A DNA stretch of 64,000 nucleotides. It comes from CAZSBG01 sp964605145. Lineage in GTDB: Bacteria; Zhuqueibacterota; Zhuqueibacteria; Thermofontimicrobiales; Thermofontimicrobiaceae. Shown piece after piece: positions 19,491-27,082 of this stretch (position 1 is the first letter of the stretch; the number at the start of each line of letters is the position of its first letter). Made by a program: the position numbers and the translations under genes. Below the pieces are notes generated by a model. That model saw nothing but the letters and a program-made list of their open reading frames with translations, made no database searches and was not told the origin of the DNA. Location of the stretch: assembly GCA_964605145.1 (NCBI GenBank), contig CAZSBG010000002.1:73688-137687 (forward strand), written 5' to 3'.

Positions 19491-20741
19491 ATGAATTTTG
19501 AAATAAAGAACCGTGGGTTCTACGAAAACCTTGAGCAGAAGAATCTGTCTCCTTACGCCACCAAAAGCCGTGGCGCTCACGGGACGAGAATTCATCACGA
19601 GTCAGAGCACACGTATCGCACTGCTTTTCAGCGTGATCGGGATCGCATTATTCACTCCCGTGCTTTTCGGAGATTGAAACATAAACAGCAGGTATTTCTG
19701 ATAAGCGATGGTGACCACTACCGCACACGCATTACCCATACGTTGGAAGTGTCTCAGTTATCGCGGACCCTGGCCAAGGCGTTAGGTCTGAATGAAGAAC
19801 TGGTGGAGGCCATTGCTCTGGGGCACGATTTGGGGCACACCCCGTTCGGCCATATTGGCGAGGTGGTGCTTAACGATATTCTTTCCGGCAAAGACAATCT
19901 GGATGGATTGCTGCAAAATGAAAATATCGGGGGATTCAAGCACAATTATCAAAGCTTGCGCGTTGTCGACCGCATTGAAAAAAAGTATCATTTCGATGGC
20001 CTCAATTTAACGTCGTCCGTCCGTGAAGGCATTCTGAAACATACGCGACTGTTGAGAGATTTCTATTCATATCCCGACTTTGAACCGAAGGGCTTGAATT
20101 TTGAAACAGATGTCGCTTCCACGCTCGAAGGACAGGTTGTAGCAATTTGCGATGAAATTGCCCAGCGAACGCACGACCTGGAGGATGGAATCATTGCCAA
20201 ACTGGTAAATTTAGATCAGGTTCGTCAGGTGGAAATTATTCACCATGTTGAAAAAAAACTGGCTGATAAGGGAATCCCGCGCGATGATAGCTTCGGGTAT
20301 AAAAACCGCCTGATTAATGCGTTGATCAACGAATTGGTTGATGATGTCGTTTCAACTACCTTGATTAATTTGAATAGATTTTATCAGCAAAAAAACAGAC
20401 TTGAATTTTTTGATGAAGAGATAGTCAGGTTCAGTGAAAACATTGATCCGCTTCAATTGGAGCTCGATCGTTTCATAAGCAGGGAAATTATTTTCAAACG
20501 AAATCAGGATGATATCAATCGTTCGAATAAAAAAATCGTGCGGGATCTGTTCATTCATTTCATGAAAAATCCGGAGCGAATTCCCAGGTATATGGCGAAA
20601 CGATTTAAAACCGATCATCAAGGTGAAGTCAGTTCAAATGATATTGTTGAACGTCCTGTGAATATACGAATTATAGCGGATTACGTTGCAGGAATGACTG
20701 ATCGCTACGCCATGCTGGAATTGAACAAATTTAAAAATTAA
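19491..20741 (+). CDS. dgt: Deoxyguanosine triphosphate triphosphohydrolase-like protein
   Basis: 416 residues, the usual length of the dGTPase family. HD-domain metal ligands are visible: RDRIIHSRAFRRLKHKQQVF, the RITHTLEVSQ histidine and GHDLGHTPFGH (about residues 110-120). The family hydrolyses dNTPs to the nucleoside and triphosphate, keeping dNTP pools in check and sometimes limiting phages. It sits 57 bases after the TlpA-like gene and 63 before the ATPase gene; nothing links it functionally to either. Confidence 0.92.
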   Translation: MNFEIKNRGFYENLEQKNLSPYATKSRGAHGTRIHHESEHTYRTAFQRDRDRIIHSRAFRRLKHKQQVFLISDGDHYRTRITHTLEVSQLSRTLAKALGLNEELVEAIALGHDLGHTPFGHIGEVVLNDILSGKDNLDGLLQNENIGGFKHNYQSLRVVDRIEKKYHFDGLNLTSSVREGILKHTRLLRDFYSYPDFEPKGLNFETDVASTLEGQVVAICDEIAQRTHDLEDGIIAKLVNLDQVRQVEIIHHVEKKLADKGIPRDDSFGYKNRLINALINELVDDVVSTTLINLNRFYQQKNRLEFFDEEIVRFSENIDPLQLELDRFISREIIFKRNQDDINRSNKKIVRDLFIHFMKNPERIPRYMAKRFKTDHQGEVSSNDIVERPVNIRIIADYVAGMTDRYAMLELNKFKN

Positions 20742-20804
20742 TTGAAATTAAACGATAATAAATAAAGCAGTAACGGACTTTTATATTCACAATTCAAATA
20801 TTAA

Positions 20805-21644
20805 ATGAATATTAAATTTGAAAATGTCTGCTATCACTACAACGGCAAATTGCCGAACGAGCAGCACGTTCTGAAAAATATCAACCTTGAAATATCGGGT
20901 GGTGAATTTGTTGGCATTATTGGCCCAACAGGGTCAGGCAAGACAACGCTGCTTCAGCATTTTACAGGTCTTTTGAAGCCAACTTCCGGACAAATTTTTG
21001 TTGATGGAGAAAATATTTGGCGTAAGAATTATCCCCTGAAAGAACTTCGAAAAAAAATTGGACTTGTGTTTCAATTTCCTGAATCTCAATTGTTCGAAGA
21101 AACTGTTGGAGCAGATGTAGGTTTTGGTCCAAAATCATTGGGATTAGATGATGGTGAAATCGAACAGCGAGTTGATCAAGCGCTTGCAATGGTGGGCATG
21201 AAAAAGGAGGAAATGAAAAATCGTTCTCCGCATCAATTGAGTGAGGGCGAAAAACGTCGGATAGCCATTGCCGGCGTTTTGACCATGGCGCCGGCAATGC
21301 TGGTCCTGGATGAACCCACGGCATGTCTGGATCCGGCCGGGATCAAATTGATTGTAAATATTTTAAGGCAACTGCACAAAGTGGGAACCACGATTGTAAT
21401 GATTACGCATAATATCGATGTGATATCCCAACTGGCCGAGCGAATCATCATCTTAAATGCAGGAGAAAAATATTTCGATGGCGCCGTGACAGAAATATTC
21501 TCAGGGGACAATCTTTTGTCGAATATCGATCTGGAAATTCCACGCGTTATTCGGTTGGGCCGACATCTGTTTGAGGAGCATGTGATTGACGATAAAAATA
21601 TTTTTTCAATGGATGAATTGAAGAAAAAAATTACACAATTATAA
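20805..21644 (+). CDS. ECF-type (CbiO/EcfA) ABC transporter ATPase
   Basis: 279 residues with Walker A GPTGSGKTT (about 40-48), a Q-loop VFQFPESQLFEETV, the signature LSEGEKRR (about 145), Walker B MLVLDEPTACLDP and the switch His in MITHNID. The Q-loop text and the C-terminal extension point to the EcfA/CbiO branch, which powers uptake of vitamins, cobalt or nickel together with EcfT and a substrate-binding S component. None of those partners is encoded here, so it must act with proteins encoded elsewhere. Confidence 0.9.
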   Translation: MNIKFENVCYHYNGKLPNEQHVLKNINLEISGGEFVGIIGPTGSGKTTLLQHFTGLLKPTSGQIFVDGENIWRKNYPLKELRKKIGLVFQFPESQLFEETVGADVGFGPKSLGLDDGEIEQRVDQALAMVGMKKEEMKNRSPHQLSEGEKRRIAIAGVLTMAPAMLVLDEPTACLDPAGIKLIVNILRQLHKVGTTIVMITHNIDVISQLAERIIILNAGEKYFDGAVTEIFSGDNLLSNIDLEIPRVIRLGRHLFEEHVIDDKNIFSMDELKKKITQL

Positions 21645-21884
21645 GAATTGACCGACGTTTATACAGACTGATTTGTTTTCGAACAAAAAGTGATCGAATT
21701 ATGGTCAACGTCATTTTTCTGTAACAAAAAAATCGATCTCAGTTCACACTGAATATTTTCAGGTCAATAAGTAGAAAATGTAACTATAATTATAGTATTT
21801 TCAAGGTAGTTAAGTGATAGAAATATACTAATTAAATTTCAAAACAATAAGATAACATTGTAAATATTGATTGCATGTAATAAA

Positions 21885-21900
21885 TGGCACGATTGTTGTA
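21885..21900 (+). promoter_or_regulatory. Sigma-54-type (-24/-12) promoter
   Basis: TGGCACG, four bases, then TTGTA: GG at -24 and GT at -12 with exactly 10 bases between. This fits the sigma-54 consensus except that the -12 GC reads GT. It lies about 220 bases upstream of a sigma-54 activator gene, which suggests autoregulation. Confidence 0.6.
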
Positions 21901-21998
21901 TAAGATAAAACAAATTTAACACACACTCTGTATGTTAAAGTAATTTAGCTATTGGCCGATAATTTTTATAGGGTAAGCATCTTTGGTCAAGCATCTCA

Positions 21999-22073
21999 AC
22001 AGCCCCAACGAAGTTTTGTAGTCAAGGCATCTATGGATTCGCAACCTAAACTTGGTTGGGGTTGTCTATTTTT
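21999..22073 (+). promoter_or_regulatory. Long leader hairpin, possible attenuator
   Basis: An 11-bp stem (21999-22009 with 22055-22065, one G-T pair), one mismatch, then a further 6-bp stem (22011-22016 AAGTTT with 22048-22053 AAACTT), around a 31-nt loop that can form AGG/CCT pairs. CTATTTTT follows directly (22066-22073), so it could act as an intrinsic terminator or attenuator inside the leader of the activator gene. It matches no riboswitch class I recognise. Confidence 0.55.
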
Positions 22074-22120
22074 AACTGGAGTCAGGAAAAGTAAAAAGTT
22101 AAAAAGGAAACGGGGCCAGC

Positions 22121-23209
22121 ATGAATAATTTCGCTGAGGAACTTGATTTAAGCTGGGCAGAGACCAGCTTGGAAGCTCCTGAGGAAATAACACAGAGTTG
22201 GGGAAAAAATTTTGGTTTTGATTATTATTATCCATTAGTCAGCCGAAGTTTTCAAATAAAGGAGATTTTGCGGCTCATTAAAAAAGTCGCAAAAAGCAAT
22301 GCAAGTATATTAATCCAGGGTGAAACCGGCACCGGCAAAGAACTCATTGCCGGATTGATTCAATTCATCAGCCTTCGGTCGAATAAACCGTACGTTAAAG
22401 TGAATTGTGCCGCGCTTCCTGAAAATTTGCTGGAGAGCGAGCTATTCGGACACGAAAAGGGTTCGTTCACAGGCGCCTATCAGACTCGAATTGGCAAGTT
22501 CGAACAGGCAAATACCGGCACGTTATTTCTGGATGAGATTGGCGACATGAATCTCTCCACCCAGGCAAAGATACTTCGTGTTTTGCAGGACCAGGAATTT
22601 TCTCGCGTTGGCGGTAACAAGACCATTAACGTGGATGTGAGAATTATTACCGCCACGAATAAAGATCTATGGCAGGAAATTGAATTGGGTAATTTCCGCG
22701 ACGATCTTTATTATCGGTTGAATGTTGTCACAATTAATGTACCTCCGCTTCGGGAGCGCAAGGAAGATATCCCGCTCATCGCAGAATTTTTTCGGAGAAA
22801 ATTCAGCAGTGAATTGAGAAAACATACGCGGGGTTTCACCGAAGACACCATGCGCCTGATAAAAAATCATCACTGGCAGGGCAATATTCGGGAACTGAAA
22901 AATATTATTGAACGCGCTGTGCTGGTGGTCGAAGAGGGCGAGATGATTATCGCGGACGATCTCTCATTGACCGGTAAAGATTATTTCGCCGCAGGTGGTC
23001 GGGATCGACGCAAGAGCATTGGAGAGAATTGGGGTTTTAACACATTGAAACTGGAAGAACTTGAACGCGAAGCAATTTTGCAAGCGCTGGAAATCAGCCA
23101 TTGGATTCAAAAAGAAGCGGCAAAGTTGCTGGGAATATCTCCACGTTCGCTAAATTACAAAGTGAAGTACCATGGCATCACCCATGGAAGCTGGAAGAAA
23201 AATATTTAA
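22121..23209 (+). CDS. Sigma-54-dependent transcriptional activator without receiver domain
   Basis: 362 residues with an AAGGA ribosome site. A short N-terminus (~35 residues, no REC, PAS or GAF domain) leads straight into an AAA+ domain: Walker A GETGTGKE (from 67), the GSFTGA sigma-54 contact loop (114-119), Walker B TLFLDEIGD, an R-finger region and the WQGNIRELKN sensor II. A Fis-type helix-turn-helix lies at about 315-355 (KEAAKLLGISPRSLNYK). Without a receiver it is probably controlled by amount or by a partner protein. Sigma-54-like promoters lie upstream of this gene and of the secreted protein gene that follows, its likely targets. Confidence 0.93.
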   Translation: MNNFAEELDLSWAETSLEAPEEITQSWGKNFGFDYYYPLVSRSFQIKEILRLIKKVAKSNASILIQGETGTGKELIAGLIQFISLRSNKPYVKVNCAALPENLLESELFGHEKGSFTGAYQTRIGKFEQANTGTLFLDEIGDMNLSTQAKILRVLQDQEFSRVGGNKTINVDVRIITATNKDLWQEIELGNFRDDLYYRLNVVTINVPPLRERKEDIPLIAEFFRRKFSSELRKHTRGFTEDTMRLIKNHHWQGNIRELKNIIERAVLVVEEGEMIIADDLSLTGKDYFAAGGRDRRKSIGENWGFNTLKLEELEREAILQALEISHWIQKEAAKLLGISPRSLNYKVKYHGITHGSWKKNI

Positions 23210-23231
23210 AATCATATACGAGTCTATTCTT

Positions 23232-23266
23232 AAAAGCCTTCAGATAATGAAGGCTTTTTTGTTTTT
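23232..23266 (+). terminator. Rho-independent terminator after the sigma-54 activator
   Basis: An 11-bp perfect stem (23232-23242 AAAAGCCTTCA with 23248-23258 TGAAGGCTTTT), 5-nt loop, followed by TTGTTTTT. It closes the activator gene 22 bases after its stop. Confidence 0.92.
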
Positions 23267-24022
23267 ATGGGGGATTCACTTAACAGGTGGAAATTCTACC
23301 AAGGAAGATATGCAAATAGATCTGACCAAAAGCGATAACATTGAATTATCGCTTATTCACAGGCAGCCATTTTAATTCATTTCTCACCATTTTATGCTGT
23401 TAAATTAATTCCTTCCGCATCATACACATCAATATGTTTCAGTTTACAATATTTTATCCAAGTCTATAAAAATCAAACTCATGAGAATTCGATAATCCTC
23501 AAGTGACTACCCCAAAAATGGTTCTTATGTCCATAATCAACGTTAGAATGTGACAAGAACTAAATATATTTTGGAGAAATAGAGTTCTGCAAATTAACAG
23601 TACCTCAGTTCCTCACTATCCTTCGAATATGACAATAATTATAAAAATTTCATAATCGGATTTATTAAACAAAAAATATTACATGACGATAATATTATTA
23701 GTAAATATTACAGAATAGTATAATATCAATGTTATGCAGAGAAATGCAAAATTGACATAAGTATAGGATAAAACATTTCAAAAACGAATTACCTACGCGT
23801 AATAATATGGAAATAAGACAATTAAATAAGATGAACTATGTTATTTAAAATAAAACAATTATAAAGGAAGAAAAAAAATGGCATACTTATTGTGAAGTAA
23901 TAATAACGTGTATAACGGTAATTCAACACATATTTCTTTCTATCAATTAAATATTGGAGTTCAATTTAATTCTGTAACGGGTATAATAAGAGGAACCGGG
24001 TGAAGTTCTAAGGGCTGCTACT
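23267..24022. other. Long AT-rich region upstream of the secreted Ig-repeat gene
   Basis: 756 bases, extremely AT-rich between about 23400 and 23960. It contains the sigma-54-like site at 23879-23893. It is the right size to hold activator binding sites, but I could not pick out a clear paired operator. No gene is supported. Confidence 0.5.
23879..23893 (+). promoter_or_regulatory. Sigma-54-type promoter of the secreted Ig-repeat gene
   Basis: TGGCAT, then bases leading to TTGT: GG at 23880-23881 and GT at 23892-23893 with exactly 10 bases between, the same -12 GT variant as at 21885. It lies about 130 bases before the ATG at 24023. Confidence 0.55.
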
Positions 24023-26638
24023 ATGATTAAACTGAGACGATTGATGAAGAGAGCGGGGATTATGGTTGCTTTGTTGTTTTTGCTTACTAAAACAGCGAGT
24101 GCCGGAGAATTAACAGTAAGTTGGGATGCAAACGCGGAAAGCGATTTAAAAGGTTATAAATTGTATTATGGCACATCAACAGGAAATTACAATACTGTTG
24201 TTGATGTGGGCAACGTAATTAATTACAATTTGACCGGGCTTTCCGAAGGTGAAACCTATTTTTTCGCAGTGACTGCATATGACACTGCATATAATGAAAG
24301 CGGATTTTCAGATGAAGTCAGTGCGCAGGTCCAGGTGATTGACGTGACTCCGCCTGAAATTTACGCGGTGAATGTGACAAATGCGACTTCAATACGACTG
24401 ACATTCAGCGAAGAGGTTGAGAGGGCATCAGCTGAGAATGTGGCGAATTATAACATCAATAATAATGTAACAATCAATTCTATCAGTCTGGATCAGGGAA
24501 ACCGGGTTGTGCAGATTGAGACATCGCCCCATCAGGCTGGTTCCTACTCGATCGTTGTCAATAATGTGAAAGACCTGGCTCCGAATCCGAATACGATCGC
24601 AGCCAATAGCAGTTTTGATTATGCGTATGTGCCGGACGATTTCACACCGCCAACCATAACCGAAGTCCGCAGCGTGGATGAGACCCATGTTGACATTACG
24701 TTCAGCGAGGAAGTTGAAAAAGAGTCAGCGGAGACTGTGGAAAATTTTCAGATCAACAACGGAATCACTGTTCAACAGGCAGGTTTGGCTGAAAATAAAC
24801 GAACCGTCCATTTGGTCACAAGTGCTCATGAGTCTGGAGAAACATACGTTGTAACGGTCAGCAATATTCGGGACGTCTCGGTTCAGCACAACAAAATAGC
24901 TGCAAACTCATCAGTATCGTATACGTATTATGCCGATGACAGTATTAAACCAACAATCTATTCCGTAAACATTCGGAATGAAAATTTAGTCGATGTCGTA
25001 TTTTCAGAAAAAATTGAACAGGCCTCTGCTGAAGATATTTCCAATTATCAAATCAGCAATAATATTAATGTATTGGTTGCAATTCTGGATAATAATCAAA
25101 AAACGGTACATCTTTCTACAACAACACATTCTGCCGGTGGAAGCTATGTTCTGACAGTGAATAATATTCTGGATATTGCTCAGACGCCGAATATGATTGC
25201 TGCAAACAGCACGGCTGCTTACAGCTATAATCCTAGCGACAGCGATCCACCTGAACTTTTGCAGGTGGAATCTGTGGATGCAACACATGTCCGTTTGACA
25301 TTCTCCGAATCCCTGGACCGCGAGAGTGCCGAACTTGAAAATAATTATAAAGTGAATAAGGGCGTGAGTGTTATTGAGGCGCTGCAGGATGAGGATTTGA
25401 ACATCGTGCAACTGGTGACAACTGCGCATACAAGCGGAGAAACGTATACAATTACAGTAAATAATGTAAAGGATCTGGCGCCCGAGCCGAACATCATTGC
25501 TGAAAATACGAGTTTGGAATATACATATATTTATCAGGATGATGACCCACCACAGATCATAGATGTCCAGTTGACTGATCCGACGTATGTGGATATTTAT
25601 TTCAATGAGATCGTTGAGCGGGAATCGGCAGAATTGGTGTCGAACTATTCAATTTCTGATGATATTCAGATATTCGGAGCAATTTTGGATAACGATCTGA
25701 AGCTGGTGCATTTGACGACTTCGGCTCACGAAGAAAATAAAACCTATTCGCTTACCGTGAATAATATTCGGGATAGATCGCCAAATAAAAATGTAATTCA
25801 TACAAACACGACTTTTAGTTATTCCCTGGAAACTGTTGTTGATGCAAGAGTGGCCTATTTGAATAAAGAAAACTATCAGGTTTCATATTTAAATGTTGGT
25901 GATGCATATTACGTAGACCGGGAATATAAAATAACTTCAATCCCTGAAACAATGCAGGGTTTTATGTGGATTTCAACCGCAAATGATGACAGGGATAATA
26001 AAGATGAAAATTTCCTGAGCTTCATGTTGAAAGAGGACTCCAGGGTTTATGTGGCGTATGACAGCCGGGCAACAAATTATCCCAACTGGCTGATCAATGA
26101 TTTTCATCGAATTGGCAAAAGTATCGGGGTCAGTGAGTATGCAGATAACCTGGATCTGTGGGAAGGACAATTCGATTCGGGTATGGTGGCTTTGGGCGGT
26201 AACATCGCGGAAGGCGCCCAGGGTGTGGAAAGCATGTACGTTGTCCTCGTTGAGTCTGAAAACTCGCTGCGTCCGGGAACACCGGAAAATATGAGCGACC
26301 CGTCTTCATTTGGGCCGGCAGATATGTTCCTGCTGTACCAGAATTATCCTAATCCATTCAATGCCGGCACAGAAATCCGATTTCAGTTGCCGAAGAATGT
26401 ATACGTGGAGTTAACCATTTACAACATATTGGGGCAGACTGTACGCACGCTGGTGCAGGGTCATAAAAATGCTGGTCATCATTTGCTGCAATGGGATGGA
26501 AAGAACAGCGACGGATTGATCGTACCGAGCGGTGTGTATTTCTCGAGGCTGGTCATCAAAAGACATGAAAGTCTTGATGGCCGTAATATCGACCGAATAT
26601 TATACAATAATGTACGAAAGATGCTTATGGTGAAATAA
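24023..26638 (+). CDS. Secreted fibronectin/Ig-repeat protein with type IX-like sorting domain
   Basis: 871 residues. The signal peptide is cleavable (TASA before Gly-Glu, about residue 28). A fibronectin type III domain (about 30-108) is followed by five tandem Ig-like repeats of about 100 residues (about 109-610), each starting with an acidic-Pro-Pro-x-Ile stretch, then VxFSE(x)VE, ESAE and ending VNNIxD-type strands, like SwmB/SbsA Ig-like domains of surface proteins. After a unique domain, the last ~90 residues form a FlgD-like/type IX sorting domain (NYPNPFNAGTEI, WDGKNSDG, SGVYF). It is probably exported to the cell surface and may act as an adhesin or matrix protein for the polysaccharide encoded downstream. 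Confidence 0.85.
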   Translation: MIKLRRLMKRAGIMVALLFLLTKTASAGELTVSWDANAESDLKGYKLYYGTSTGNYNTVVDVGNVINYNLTGLSEGETYFFAVTAYDTAYNESGFSDEVSAQVQVIDVTPPEIYAVNVTNATSIRLTFSEEVERASAENVANYNINNNVTINSISLDQGNRVVQIETSPHQAGSYSIVVNNVKDLAPNPNTIAANSSFDYAYVPDDFTPPTITEVRSVDETHVDITFSEEVEKESAETVENFQINNGITVQQAGLAENKRTVHLVTSAHESGETYVVTVSNIRDVSVQHNKIAANSSVSYTYYADDSIKPTIYSVNIRNENLVDVVFSEKIEQASAEDISNYQISNNINVLVAILDNNQKTVHLSTTTHSAGGSYVLTVNNILDIAQTPNMIAANSTAAYSYNPSDSDPPELLQVESVDATHVRLTFSESLDRESAELENNYKVNKGVSVIEALQDEDLNIVQLVTTAHTSGETYTITVNNVKDLAPEPNIIAENTSLEYTYIYQDDDPPQIIDVQLTDPTYVDIYFNEIVERESAELVSNYSISDDIQIFGAILDNDLKLVHLTTSAHEENKTYSLTVNNIRDRSPNKNVIHTNTTFSYSLETVVDARVAYLNKENYQVSYLNVGDAYYVDREYKITSIPETMQGFMWISTANDDRDNKDENFLSFMLKEDSRVYVAYDSRATNYPNWLINDFHRIGKSIGVSEYADNLDLWEGQFDSGMVALGGNIAEGAQGVESMYVVLVESENSLRPGTPENMSDPSSFGPADMFLLYQNYPNPFNAGTEIRFQLPKNVYVELTIYNILGQTVRTLVQGHKNAGHHLLQWDGKNSDGLIVPSGVYFSRLVIKRHESLDGRNIDRILYNNVRKMLMVK

Positions 26639-26777
26639 CACATGAGGATTCTCAATAGTGACTTGTAAAATATAGAATTAAAATGTTTATTTAGCTTAAC
26701 ATAATAAATTTTATAACGAAAACAAGTTTTTTAAACCCTCTCAAATTAATTTTCCAATCAATCTCCCAATCATAATA

Positions 26778-26815
26778 GAAAAGCCTGGAGCAGGAAGCCC
26801 CGGGTTTTTCTATTT
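26778..26815 (+). terminator. Terminator after the secreted Ig-repeat gene
   Basis: An extended GC-rich stem from G26778 to C26810 (GAAAAGCCTGGAGC with its partner ending GGGTTTTTC, a few wobbles and one mismatch) around a 4-5-nt loop, running into TTTTTC TATTT. It is a good rho-independent terminator about 140 bases after the stop at 26638. Confidence 0.8.
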
Positions 26816-26867
26816 CCACAACTACATATTTTTCACAATAATGTAATATAATTTTTGTAAAAAAGCA

Positions 26868-26896
26868 TTGACTAATAATATTTTATTTTCTATATT
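26868..26896 (+). promoter_or_regulatory. Sigma-70-type promoter of the polysaccharide export genes
   Basis: TTGACT (26868-26873), 17-bp spacer, TATATT (26891-26896). It would give a leader of about 180 nt before the ATG at 27083. The remainder of 26897-27082 is AT-rich without other visible signals. Confidence 0.65.
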
Positions 26897-27082
26897 CTTA
26901 GAATCATTTATATATTATTATTGTCCCTGATAAATTTTATCGAACTATCTGGCAACCTGTCGCTTATGTGCCTGGATTAAAATTGATTTAATGCCATATT
27001 TTGAATCCCATAATCTTTAAATCATAAAAAAATGCATTTCCTCAGAAAAAGTTTATTAATCGTAATTCTCTGAAGTGATAAA

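Larger units (their letters stand above)
21645..22120. other. Regulatory intergenic region upstream of the sigma-54 activator
   Basis: 476 bases, AT-rich in the first 230. It contains a sigma-54-like promoter (21885-21900) and a long hairpin (21999-22065), listed separately. I see no terminator for the ATPase gene and no additional gene. Confidence 0.6.

Noticed and set aside
21999..22065. c-di-GMP-I (GEMM) riboswitch before the sigma-54 activator
   Set aside because: The conserved GGCAAACC and GACGCAAAGCC-type segments are absent, although the CCTAAAC text is superficially similar.
23753..23780. TTGACA in the region before the secreted Ig-repeat gene
   Set aside because: The only TATA-like sequence downstream is too close for a sigma-70 -10 element.
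23878..23895. Five-codon reading frame ATG...TGA with an AAAGGAAG before it
   Set aside because: It coincides with the sigma-54-like site and is too short to support without translation data.
26951..26970. TGGC...GC pair resembling a sigma-54 promoter before the Wza-like gene
   Set aside because: The spacing between GG and GC is 9, not 10, and the TTG of the -12 element is missing.
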